Shown: in pieces, positions 31,025 through 40,231 of the stretch
Numbering within the stretch: the stretch's first letter is position 1
Layout: every line of letters begins with the position of its first letter
Assembly: GCA_019694615.1 (NCBI GenBank)
Contig: JAIBBP010000093.1
Location: 1-47,932 of the forward strand
Source: Microthrixaceae bacterium
GTDB taxonomy: Bacteria; Actinomycetota; Acidimicrobiia; Acidimicrobiales; Microtrichaceae
Direction: 5' to 3'
Length of the DNA stretch: 47,932 bases
Notes under the pieces: model-generated
The model's input: the letters and a program-made list of their open reading frames with translations, nothing else
Database searches by the model: none
Told to the model about the DNA's origin: nothing
Translations under genes and position numbers: made by a program

Positions 31025-33172
31025 GTGAATAGTTCGCTTTCGTTCTCACTCATCGCGGTCCTGGTGCTCCTCGTCATCGTCGCCTTCGTCGTGCTCCGAT
31101 CGCTCGTCTCGATCGGTCCGGCCGAGGTCGGCCTGGTGACGAAGAAGTTCTCGTTCCGCAAGCTCGGCGACGACGACATCATCGCCTTCAACGGCGAGGC
31201 CGGCTTCCAGGCCGACCTCCTCATGCCCGGACTGCGCTTCAAGCTGTGGCCGATATTCGCCACGTCGAAGCACCCGTGGGTGCAGGTGCCCGCCGGGGAG
31301 ATCGGCGTGATCATCTCCCAGGTCGGAGCTCCCCTCGACGTGGGCGCCAAGTCCGCCGTGTACAACGAGGCGCTCGCCAACTTCAGCGATGTCCGCGGGT
31401 TCATCGCCAACGGCGGACAGAAGGGCGTGCAGCGTCCGGTGCTTCCGCCGGGTTCGCTCTTGCCGCTGCACCCCGCAGCGTTCCTCGTGCTCACGCCGAG
31501 CAGGGTGACCGGGATGCCGACCGAACCGGAGCTGTTGCACCTCGCCAAGAAGGGCCAGCTCGGTCCCGCAGCATTCGGTCTGAAGCCCGAGCAGTTGCAG
31601 GTGACGGTCATCGCTCCGCAGGGCGACCGCGACTACGTCGGCATTGTGACAGCGCTTGAAGGCCAGCCCCTCGACAAAGGCGACATCGCCAGCCGGCTCG
31701 GCGGCTACGAGGACATTCGCGTCGGCGAGGCGAACGGTGCCAACGACGCCCAGATCGTCGAACAGCTGCTCGGCAACCAGAACACGCTGCACAACAACTA
31801 CCAGGACTTCCAGCGGTTCATCGACCACGGCGGCCGGATCGGCCTCCAGCACGACCCGCTTCTGTACGGCGCGTACCTACTCAACCCGTTCCTCGTGCGG
31901 GTCGAGCTGGTTCCGATGCTGATCGTCAACCAGGGTGAGGTGGCGGTCGTGAAGGCGTTCGTCGGACTGCCGACGATCGACACGTCGGGCGAGGAGTTCA
32001 AGTTCGGCTCCATCGTGGCCCCGGGCCACCGTGGCATCTGGCGCGAGCCACTCCGGACGGGCAAGTACCCGATCAACCCCCGCTGCTACGCAGCCGAAAT
32101 CGTGCCGACGTCCATCATCACGCTCAACTGGGCGAACGCGTCGAGCCAGGCTCACAGCCTCGACGCCCACCTGTCGCCGATCGACGGCAAGAGCCGTGAG
32201 GGCTTCGTGTTCACCATCGACCTTCAGGTGCAGATCCACGTGCCCGACACCCGCGCCCCGAAGGTCATCTCGATGGTCGGCACGATGATGAACCTCGTCA
32301 ACGAGGTGCTGCAGTCGGCGGTGGGCAACCACTTCCGCAACACGTTGCAGCAACTCGAGGCCATCAAGTTCATCGAGACCCGCCACGAGGTGCAGGCGGC
32401 GGCGTACCAGCGAGTCACGGAGTACCTGTCGCAATACCAGGTCGAGACCAAGGGCGTATACATCCAGGACGTCGGGTTCCCCGCCGACATCGTCGAGGTG
32501 TTGACCACTCGTGAGATCGCCAACCAGGAGAAGGCGACTTTCGAGGAGCAGCAGCGCGCCCAGCTCGCCCGTATCGAACTGGAGAAGACGAAGGGCACGG
32601 CCGACCAGCAGGCGAATCTGGCAGCCTCGCAGGTCGGCATCACGATCAAGCAGAACGAGGCCGACGCTCGCAAGGCCCAAGCCAGCGGTGAGGCCGGTGC
32701 AACGGTCGTCCTGGGTGAGGCCGAGGCGTCCAAGCAGCGGGCGATCGCTGTCGCTCAGGCCGACGCCATCCGCGCCCAAGGCACGGCGAAGGCCGACGCG
32801 ATGCGGGCCCAGGGCGAGGCGCAGGCCAACACCGACCGGGTGACCGGCATGGCGAAGGCCGACGCCGCCCAGGCACTCGGTCTGGCGCAGGCAGCCGGCT
32901 ACGAGGCACAGCGGGTGGCGCTCGGCGAGGCGGCGACCGCCGCAGTCAACATCGTCGACGCCATCGGCCGCGGCGACGTCAAGATCATGCCGGAGATCCT
33001 CGTCAGCGGCGGCTCCGGCGGCCCGTTCGAGGCACTGGCAGCGGCGCTGACGAAGATGGTTCAGAACGGCGGGTCGCCCGGCGCGGCGCTCGGGCTCGGC
33101 GGTCGTCCCGCGTCCGACTCCGACACGCCTGCCCCGCCGCCGCCCCCGTTCGAGAGCGACCCCGGCGCGTAG
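31025..33172 (+). CDS. Large SPFH/flotillin-like membrane-anchored protein
   Basis: A 715-residue protein with an N-terminal span (LIAVLVLLVIVAFVVLRSLV), two copies of an N-terminal module (FSDVRGFIANGGQKGVQRPV and FQRFIDHGGRIGLQHDPLL), an SPFH/band-7 core (VFTIDLQVQIHVPDTRAPKV to AIKFIETRHEV), a long Ala/Gln/Glu coiled coil (KADAMRAQGEAQANTDRV) and a Gly/Pro-rich tail. Flotillins form large oligomeric cages on membranes. The double module makes the protein longer than typical flotillins. TAGACA stands 6 nt before the GTG. Confidence 0.88.
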   Translation: MNSSLSFSLIAVLVLLVIVAFVVLRSLVSIGPAEVGLVTKKFSFRKLGDDDIIAFNGEAGFQADLLMPGLRFKLWPIFATSKHPWVQVPAGEIGVIISQVGAPLDVGAKSAVYNEALANFSDVRGFIANGGQKGVQRPVLPPGSLLPLHPAAFLVLTPSRVTGMPTEPELLHLAKKGQLGPAAFGLKPEQLQVTVIAPQGDRDYVGIVTALEGQPLDKGDIASRLGGYEDIRVGEANGANDAQIVEQLLGNQNTLHNNYQDFQRFIDHGGRIGLQHDPLLYGAYLLNPFLVRVELVPMLIVNQGEVAVVKAFVGLPTIDTSGEEFKFGSIVAPGHRGIWREPLRTGKYPINPRCYAAEIVPTSIITLNWANASSQAHSLDAHLSPIDGKSREGFVFTIDLQVQIHVPDTRAPKVISMVGTMMNLVNEVLQSAVGNHFRNTLQQLEAIKFIETRHEVQAAAYQRVTEYLSQYQVETKGVYIQDVGFPADIVEVLTTREIANQEKATFEEQQRAQLARIELEKTKGTADQQANLAASQVGITIKQNEADARKAQASGEAGATVVLGEAEASKQRAIAVAQADAIRAQGTAKADAMRAQGEAQANTDRVTGMAKADAAQALGLAQAAGYEAQRVALGEAATAAVNIVDAIGRGDVKIMPEILVSGGSGGPFEALAAALTKMVQNGGSPGAALGLGGRPASDSDTPAPPPPPFESDPGA

Positions 33173-33185
33173 CGCAGGCAACTCG

Positions 33186-33216
33186 TTCAGGTATACGTTT
33201 ACAATGTATACTTGAA
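33186..33216 (+). promoter_or_regulatory. AT-rich palindromic operator over a -10 box
   Basis: TTCAGGTATAC (33186-33196) and GTATACTTGAA (33206-33216) pair at 10 of 11 positions around GTTTACAAT. The near-consensus -10 hexamer TACAAT (33200-33205) is inside the spacer, so a dimeric regulator bound here would block transcription of the ATPase gene at 33220. The base composition is very different from the surroundings. Confidence 0.65.
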
Positions 33217-33219
33217 TGA

Positions 33220-34704
33220 GTGACTCCGGAACACCCGCCCCCCTTGCCGCCCGATGCCGTCGGGCGTTCGGCCGAGTGGCAACGACTGGTGGACTTCACG
33301 TCCAACAGTGCCCGTCACTCCACGCTCGGTCTCGTTTGGGGTAGACGACGAATCGGCAAGTCGTACCTGCTCAGCCAACTCGGCGAGCACGGCGGCCTGT
33401 ACTACGAGGCGATCCGCGGTTCGACGAGCGAGGCGCTCGCGGACCTCGGCGCTGCCGTCGCAGCGACAGTCGGTGCTCCGGCGCCAGTTCACTTCGGCAA
33501 CTGGTCCGAAGCCATTGCAGCGCTGATGCGCCTGGGAGCCGAGAAGCCCTTCACCGTGGTGCTCGACGAGTATCCCTACCTTCGCGAGGAGTCGCCGGAT
33601 CTCGACTCGATCCTTCAGCGGACGTTCGGCCCTCGCAGCCCACTGCGGACGCAGAACCAATGCCGGTTGATCCTCTGCGGTTCGGCGATGTCGGTCATGT
33701 CGGAGTTGCTCAGCGGGTCCGCCCCACTACGGGGTCGGGCAGGAATGGACCTCCGGATCTCGGCGTTCGACTACAGGGACGCGCGCCAGCTCCACGGCAC
33801 CAACGACCTACGGCTCGCGGTGAGGCTGTTCTCGATCATCGGCGGCGTGGCCGCGTACGCCCGCGACATGGTCGACGGGGACCTGCCCTCCAGCCTTCGA
33901 GGGCTCGATGCCTGGGTCGCGCGCCGAGTCCTGTCTCCTGCAGCGCCGCTTTCACGCGAGGTCGACCTCCTGCTCAGCGAGGATCCAACCACCGCCCATG
34001 CGCGCAAGCCACATCTCTACCAAGCCGTACTTGCGGCCGTGGCACTCGGCCGTCATACCGCCGGCCGTATCGCCTCCTATGTGGGAGTGTCAGGTCAGCG
34101 GCTCGATCCGGTTCTTCGAGGGCTTGTCGACGCGCAATTCATCCAGCGGGTGCTCGACCCGGTGCGTGACAACCGACCGATCTACCTTCCCGGTGACTCC
34201 ATGATTCGGTTCCACTACGCGATCCTCCGACCCCACCACAGCAGACTCCAGCGACACAACGCCGACCACCAGTCGCTCTGGCGCGACCTCGGGACGACGT
34301 TCTCCTCGAACGTGGTGGGGCCGTCCTTCGAGGCCACGGCCCGACACTGGTTGACCCACTACGCCGACCTCGGTTCGGTCGCGTCAGGAGGGATCCACGT
34401 CGGATCGACCACCGTCGGAACGGGCGGCAGGGACCACGAGGTCGACCTCGTGGTCGCCCGCGACGACGGCATCCGCCCGGCCGACCGAAGCGTCGCCGTG
34501 CTCGGCGAGGCCAAATCGGGCGAGGAGATCGGCAGCGGCCACCTCGCGCGCCTCGAACACATCCGAGCGGCGATGGGCGATCGGGCGACCGACGCTGCCC
34601 TCTACCTGGTGGGGCCACGATTCAGCCCCTCGCTCGTCAAGTCAGCATCGAGCCGACGAGACGTGGAACTCGTCGACTTGGATCGCCTCTACTACGGGTC
34701 GTAG
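33220..34704 (+). CDS. P-loop ATPase with DUF234-type C-terminal nuclease-like domain
   Basis: A 494-residue protein of the archaeal-ATPase/DUF234 class. The P-loop is VWGRRRIGKSYLL (near residue 43), Walker B is TVVLDEYPYL, and a winged-helix region follows (TAGRIASYVGVSGQRLDPVL). The C-terminal part carries DHEVDLVVA and AVLGEAKSG, the D..E-x-K pattern of restriction-like nucleases. Members of this class are widespread, transferred often, and of unclear role (suggested links to DNA processing or defence). It is a single gene behind an AT-rich palindromic promoter. Confidence 0.85.
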   Translation: MTPEHPPPLPPDAVGRSAEWQRLVDFTSNSARHSTLGLVWGRRRIGKSYLLSQLGEHGGLYYEAIRGSTSEALADLGAAVAATVGAPAPVHFGNWSEAIAALMRLGAEKPFTVVLDEYPYLREESPDLDSILQRTFGPRSPLRTQNQCRLILCGSAMSVMSELLSGSAPLRGRAGMDLRISAFDYRDARQLHGTNDLRLAVRLFSIIGGVAAYARDMVDGDLPSSLRGLDAWVARRVLSPAAPLSREVDLLLSEDPTTAHARKPHLYQAVLAAVALGRHTAGRIASYVGVSGQRLDPVLRGLVDAQFIQRVLDPVRDNRPIYLPGDSMIRFHYAILRPHHSRLQRHNADHQSLWRDLGTTFSSNVVGPSFEATARHWLTHYADLGSVASGGIHVGSTTVGTGGRDHEVDLVVARDDGIRPADRSVAVLGEAKSGEEIGSGHLARLEHIRAAMGDRATDAALYLVGPRFSPSLVKSASSRRDVELVDLDRLYYGS

Positions 34705-34727
34705 CCGCTTCGAACCCCGATTGATCC

Positions 34728-35171
34728 TCAGCTCGCCCCCACCTTGATGATTGTCGCCTGATCGTTCGCTCCGCTCGACTGCCAAGCGATATTTCCTGCC
34801 ACTGGCCCCGCGAAGTCTGGTGGGACGGAAAGTGTCAACCCAACCGCGCCGTCTGCCGTCCATGAGACGGCGGACCGGCTGGTGCTTCCGTCGACCAAGG
34901 TGTACGGCTCGAGCGTTGCTGCGTCGAAGTGAAGTGACGTCATCAGATTTGCTACTTCGTCCTTTCGCAGAACGTCGGACGTCCGATCGAGGCTTGCGAC
35001 GCTCCGACGCGAAGCGGAATCAACAATGGCACCGCTCGACGAGTCCGCTACCGCCATCGTGGAGCGCCCGCATGCGACGGAACCCGGTCCCTTGATCGAA
35101 ACCGATGACACGTCGGCCATGCCCCCAGGCGTGGTGTGAGCCGATCCGTACCGGATCTCCGCAGCCGCCAT
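34728..35171 (-). CDS. Possible protein of unknown function, 147 residues
   Basis: The frame reads AAEIRYGSAHTTPGGMADVS, a Ser/Ala-rich middle and a C-terminal beta-rich stretch (TADGAVGLTLSVPPDFAGPV, NIAWQSSGANDQATI). That last part resembles the jelly-roll-like domains of structural or surface proteins. Third-position GC is clearly lower (about 65 %) than in neighbouring genes, which suggests acquired DNA or a non-coding frame. No Shine-Dalgarno is seen. Confidence 0.45.
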   Translation of the reverse strand: MAAAEIRYGSAHTTPGGMADVSSVSIKGPGSVACGRSTMAVADSSSGAIVDSASRRSVASLDRTSDVLRKDEVANLMTSLHFDAATLEPYTLVDGSTSRSAVSWTADGAVGLTLSVPPDFAGPVAGNIAWQSSGANDQATIIKVGAS

Positions 35172-35366
35172 GAAGGAGGACTTCCACGTGGGGTCGCTCG
35201 AGCCGTTGAAGGAAGCTGGTGCGTTCGAGTCCGCGTGGACGGCCGATGGCCGCCTGGTTCATGAGATGCTCGAAGGCGGACTGCCCCTCGTTTCGACGGC
35301 GACGGCAAGCACCCTTGGAGCAGGAAGTCGGTGCGGGCCCGGGGTAGCGTTGGTGGTGCACCAGCG

Positions 35367-35537
35367 ATGCCGACTATCGCGGTCAGGGACTGGAGCTTCA
35401 CCGACGGCAATGGCTCGTTCAAGGACTTCATCAACGGCAAGCAGGCGACCTATACTCAGTTGAAGAAGGCGACCAACCTCCCCTGGCTCTCCGGTTTCCG
35501 ACCCGGCCATGGACAACTCCGCAGGATGGGCAGGTAA
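35367..35537 (+). CDS. Possible small protein of 56 residues
   Basis: ATG at 35367 opens PTIAVRDWSFTDGNGSFKDF followed by NGKQATYTQLKKATNLPWLS and a basic tail. The GTG at 35331 in the same frame would add 12 residues. The stop lies 3 nt before the next small gene, like a two-gene operon. Not recognised; codon choice fits the host. Confidence 0.4.
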   Translation: MPTIAVRDWSFTDGNGSFKDFINGKQATYTQLKKATNLPWLSGFRPGHGQLRRMGR

Positions 35538-35540
35538 GCC

Positions 35541-35795
35541 GTGCAGCTGACGACAGTCTGGAACATCGCCACCACAGCGCTCGTCCTCGCCGCGGCCTTG
35601 ACGTGGTGGCAGGTGGTCGGTCCGCACTATTCGACCGTGACCCGCTCCTTGATCGTCGTCGGCGGTTCCTTGCTGGGCTTCGTCTACAACGGGTACTTCG
35701 TCCCCCTCGGCGGAGTCGCCATGCTCGCTTCTACGGCGAGAGAGATCGGCCGGCACCCCGAGCGGGAGGGTGCCGGCACCCCGCCGGAAGCGTGA
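35541..35795 (+). CDS. Small membrane protein, 84 residues
   Basis: GTG at 35541 starts an N-terminal helix (VWNIATTALVLAAALTWWQVV), a short loop and a second helix (SLIVVGGSLLGFVYNGYF, then PLGGVAMLAS), with a charged tail (REIGRHPEREGAGTPPEA). Two membrane spans are likely. Function unknown. It lies 3 nt after the preceding small frame. Confidence 0.6.
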   Translation: MQLTTVWNIATTALVLAAALTWWQVVGPHYSTVTRSLIVVGGSLLGFVYNGYFVPLGGVAMLASTAREIGRHPEREGAGTPPEA

Positions 35796-35843
35796 TACGC
35801 CCGGTGCCCCCGCCACCTTCCGTGCGACCTCCCTATTTCCCCT

Positions 35844-35865
35844 ACCTACGTAGGTGAAATACAAT
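35844..35865 (+). promoter_or_regulatory. Promoter of sufC-sufS-sufU with embedded palindrome
   Basis: The perfect palindrome ACCTACGTAGGT (35844-35855) is followed by the strong -10 hexamer TACAAT (35860-35865), 7 nt before the sufC ATG. The palindrome occupies the -35/-10 spacer, an ideal repressor site. Which regulator binds is unknown; an Fe-S-sensing repressor would fit the operon. Confidence 0.6.
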
Positions 35866-35872
35866 CGGAGCC

Positions 35873-36636
<764 letters not shown>

Positions 36637-36640
<4 letters not shown>

Positions 36641-37917
36641 ACACCGGGACCGACACGCCCGGCACCCTCGCCGACCCCATCGACTCGACCAGGATCAAGG
36701 CCGACTTCCCGCTCCTCTCAACCACCCGTGCCGGCACCGGCCACGACCGGCTCATCACCTACCTCGACTCGGCGGCCACGGCCCAGAAGCCGCAGGCGGT
36801 CATCGACGCCCTCACCAACTACTACGAGACGACCAACGCCAACGTGGCCCGCGGCGTGTACGAGCTGGCCGAGGCGTCCACCAACGCGATGGAGGCCGCC
36901 CGTCGCAAGGTGGCGAAGTTCATCAACGCACCGGCGGCCAACGAGGTGATCTTCACCAAGAACGCCACGGAGAGCCTCAACCTGGTTGCCCGAAGCTGGG
37001 GCGGCACCAACCTCGGCCCCGGCGACGCCGTGGTGCTCACCCAACTCGAACACCACGCCAACATCGTCCCCTGGCAGATCCTGCAGGCTGAGAAGGGCTT
37101 CGAGATCCGCTGGATCCCCGTCGACGCCAACGGCCATCTCGACCTCACCGATCTCGACCGCTTCCTCGACGGCGCCAAGGTCGTCGGCCTGTCGGCAATG
37201 TCCAACGTGTTGGGCACCCTCACGCCGATGCGGCGCATCGCGGATGCTGCCCACGCGGCGGGTGCCGTCGTCACCGTCGACGCGTGCCAATACGTCCCCC
37301 ACCTCCCCACCGACGTCGTCGAGATGGGAGCCGACTTCGTGTCGTTCTCGGCACACAAGATGTGCGGCCCGACCGGCGTCGGTGTGATGTGGGGCAAGGC
37401 AGAGTTGCTCGATGCCATGCCGCCGTTCCTCGGCGGTGGCGGCATGATCGAGAACGTGACCCAGGAGGGCTTCAAGCCAGCCGAACTCCCCCACAAGTTC
37501 GAGGCCGGCACGCCCCCGATCGCCGAGGCCGTCGGACTCGGTGTTGCCGTCGACTACCTGTCCGCCCTCGGCATGGACGCCGTTCGCGAGCACGAGGTTC
37601 GGCTCACGTCCTACACGCTGCGCACCCTGGCTGACCGGTTCGGCGACAAGCTGACCATCCACGGACCCTCCGAGCCCGCCGAGCGCGGCGGCGTGTTCTC
37701 CTTGGAACTTGCCGACGTCCACCCCCACGACCTCTCCCAGGTGCTCGACGAACACGGCGTCTGCGTCCGCGCCGGACACCATTGCGCCAAGCCACTGATG
37801 AAAGTTCTCGGTGTCGGCGCGACTGCGCGAGCATCGGTGTACATCTACAACGACGAGAGCGACGTCGACGCGCTGGCAGACTCGCTCGAAGCCGCAGCGT
37901 CGTTCTTCTCGTTCTGA
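36637..37917 (+). CDS. sufS: Cysteine desulfurase SufS
   Basis: A 426-residue PLP enzyme of the group II desulfurase class: TYLDSAATAQKPQAVIDAL at the N-terminus, LTQLEHHANIVPW, the PLP Lys in SFSAHKMCGPTG near residue 245, and the persulfide-forming Cys383 in RAGHHCAKPLM, set in the short loop typical of SufS. It takes sulfur from cysteine for cluster building. Its ATG overlaps the sufC stop and sufU follows by 39 nt, which shows the SufS-SufU pairing of Gram-positive bacteria. Confidence 0.96.
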
Positions 37918-37956
37918 TGCTGCCGTCCCCACGCCACGATCCAGGAGTCCCCGAAC

Positions 37957-38442
37957 ATGGCCGGTCTTGAAGACCTCTACCGCGAGATCATCATCGATCA
38001 CTACCGCTCGCCGCGGAATCGTGGAGAGCTCGACACACCACCGGCCACCCGCACCGAGGGCTTCAACCCACTGTGCGGCGACGAGATCGTGGTGTACCTG
38101 CAACTCGGTGAGGGCACGGGCGACGAACGCGTCATCGAGGACATCCGCATCGGCGGCCAGGGCTGCTCGATCAGTCAGTCGTCGGCATCGATGATGTCGA
38201 TGTCGGTGAAGGGCAAGACCATCGCCGAAGCCCGCGACATCATGCGCTCGTTCAAGGCGATGATGTCGATCCACGAGAGTTCGCTCGACGACAGCGTCGA
38301 AGAGCCCGAGATCGAGGTCGACGAGATGAAGCTCGGCGAGCTCGAAGCGATGCGCGGTGTGGTGAAGTTCCCGGTGCGCATCAAGTGCGCCACGTTGTCG
38401 TGGAACACCCTCGATCAGGGCATCAGCGAAGCGCTCGCCTGA
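37957..38442 (+). CDS. sufU: Sulfur-transfer protein SufU
   Basis: A 161-residue protein with IIIDHYRSPRNRGEL at the N-terminus and the three zinc-binding/sulfur-accepting Cys of SufU: Cys40 in NPLCGDEI, Cys70 in GGQGCSISQSSASMM and Cys144 in RIKCATLSWNTL. The insert of about 20 residues before the last Cys is the mark that separates SufU from IscU. It accepts persulfide from SufS. Its last 20 bases overlap the 3' end of the convergent acyltransferase gene. Confidence 0.95.
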   Translation: MAGLEDLYREIIIDHYRSPRNRGELDTPPATRTEGFNPLCGDEIVVYLQLGEGTGDERVIEDIRIGGQGCSISQSSASMMSMSVKGKTIAEARDIMRSFKAMMSIHESSLDDSVEEPEIEVDEMKLGELEAMRGVVKFPVRIKCATLSWNTLDQGISEALA

Positions 38443-40231
38443 TCGAGTCTTCGAGGTCGTCGCCCGCAACGACCTCCAATCGCCGCAAACCGGCCTCGCC
38501 GGCGATCGAGTCGACAGCCCGCGCGTAGGCGGCGACGGCGTCACGTCGGTCGTCCAACGCGTCGCGTTGTGAGGGGCCGACGATGTCGTCCCACGACGCA
38601 ACGCTCACGACCACGATGCGGTCGGCGTCGACGCCCGCTCGCCGCAGTGTCTCGACCTGCGCGTCGACCAACCGCCGGTACAGCGGTCCCACCTCATCCT
38701 CGCTCAGCGGCCGACCACCGACGTCGATGGGCAGGGTGTCCCAGTAGCCCGACGCCAGCACCACCACGTCGGGTTCGAACCGATCGGCCGAGCGACCCCA
38801 CCGCTCCTTCCAGTGCTCGCAGTAGGGCTGGTCTTCAACGTCGAACGGCCGCCCGCCGTCGTCGAAGCTCGCCCCCTCCGCGATGCCGCTGCCCAACAGG
38901 CCCGGGCAACCGGGATCGGCGATCGACCAAACGCCGGGAGGGCCGTCGTCGGCGAGAATGGAGGCGAGTGCCGCACCGTAGAGGTCGCCGACGATCATCC
39001 ACCTCTCGTCGCCCGACGCCACCTTCGGGGGGCTGTCGATCGGGTCCCATTGGGCTTCGATGTCGCGGAACGTGGCGGGGATCAGCAGGAGAACGGCGGC
39101 GCCTGCAGCGGCGTACGACAGGGCGAACTGGGGCGCCCGGAACGGCAGTCGCCGAGTCCTGAACGGCTTTTCGATCCAACGGAACGACGCCTCGACGACC
39201 AGCGCCAGCACGGCGAACCGAGCGAGGTGCAGGAGTGGGCCGTCGATCCCCATCCGCTTCGACGACATGATCCGCAAGACCGGGATGTGCCACAGGTACA
39301 CGCCGTAGCTCACCTGGCCGAGATGCCGAACCCACCGGTGCTCCAGCACCGCGGACATGGGGCGGGTCGGGTGCGCGGCGGCCGCCACGACCGCAGTCGA
39401 GCACGCCGTGACGATGAGGAACCCCCACGGGTACATCCACGCGTCGCCGGGGTCGACGAACGCAACGATCGCAACAACGCCAACCGCACCGGCCCCCATG
39501 AGCGCTCCGGCTACCGCCGAACTCACCCGCGCCGCTCCCCACCCACCGAGCGCAAGCGCCGCGCCGGCGAGGAGCTCGAACGCCCGCGTGTCGGTACGGA
39601 AGTAGGCGTGAACACCTCCGACGAGTCCCATCGCCAGCGCCGACAGAACGACCAGTCCGAACGTGACCGCAACGCGGGCACGCGCGCCGCCCACCTTCCG
39701 AAATAGGGCCATCGCGACCAGTGGCCACAGCAGGTAGAACTGCTCTTCGATCGCCAGCGACCACAGGTGGTCGAGCGTCGTGCGACTGTTGTGCAGCCAC
39801 ACTCGCGAGCCACCGAACCACGCTTCGACGAGGTTCGTCGTCCATGTCAGGGCACCCACCGAATCGGCGAGTTGCCTCGATGACCCGGTTCCGGTGAGCA
39901 CGGTCGCCACCGCCGTGACGATCACCAGGGCGACCACGGCGGGCACCAGGCGTCGCACCCGCCGACCCCAGAAGGCACCGAGCGCAACCGATCCGGTGCG
40001 ATCGTGCTCGTTGATCAGGATGCTCGTGATCAGGAAGCCCGACATCGCGAAGAACACGTCGACGCCGACGAACCCGCCGGGGAACGCGTCGGGCCAGTAG
40101 TGGAACAGCACCACTGCGACGACTGCGAACGCGCGGACGCCGTCGAGCGCGGGCAGGTATCGCCAACCGGGGCCCGACGAGCTATCGAGTGGGCCGGCTG
40201 CGATCGTTGATCGACGATCGAGATCGGTCAT
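38423..40231 (-). CDS. Acyltransferase-3 (OafA/YrhL-like) with a degenerate C-terminal SGNH-like domain
   Basis: A 602-residue membrane protein. Residues 25-370 are the ten-span acyltransferase-3 domain: LPALDGVRAFAVVAVVLFHY with its His, GGFVGVDVFFAMSGFLITS, and WSLAIEEQFYLLWPL. Residues 400-602 are an SGNH-like domain, but the nucleophile block reads IVGDLYGAALA, with Leu417 where Ser is expected, and no clear Asp-x-x-His is seen near the C-terminus. Such proteins O-acetylate cell-surface glycans; here the second domain may only bind. ATG overlaps the ilvA stop (ATGA). Confidence 0.9.
   Translation of the reverse strand: MTDLDRRSTIAAGPLDSSSGPGWRYLPALDGVRAFAVVAVVLFHYWPDAFPGGFVGVDVFFAMSGFLITSILINEHDRTGSVALGAFWGRRVRRLVPAVVALVIVTAVATVLTGTGSSRQLADSVGALTWTTNLVEAWFGGSRVWLHNSRTTLDHLWSLAIEEQFYLLWPLVAMALFRKVGGARARVAVTFGLVVLSALAMGLVGGVHAYFRTDTRAFELLAGAALALGGWGAARVSSAVAGALMGAGAVGVVAIVAFVDPGDAWMYPWGFLIVTACSTAVVAAAAHPTRPMSAVLEHRWVRHLGQVSYGVYLWHIPVLRIMSSKRMGIDGPLLHLARFAVLALVVEASFRWIEKPFRTRRLPFRAPQFALSYAAAGAAVLLLIPATFRDIEAQWDPIDSPPKVASGDERWMIVGDLYGAALASILADDGPPGVWSIADPGCPGLLGSGIAEGASFDDGGRPFDVEDQPYCEHWKERWGRSADRFEPDVVVLASGYWDTLPIDVGGRPLSEDEVGPLYRRLVDAQVETLRRAGVDADRIVVVSVASWDDIVGPSQRDALDDRRDAVAAYARAVDSIAGEAGLRRLEVVAGDDLEDSIRRALR

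Noticed and set aside
34728..35171. Prophage tail gene on the minus strand
   Set aside because: Only one short beta-rich frame resembles structural proteins; no other phage gene is near, so it is reported as unknown.
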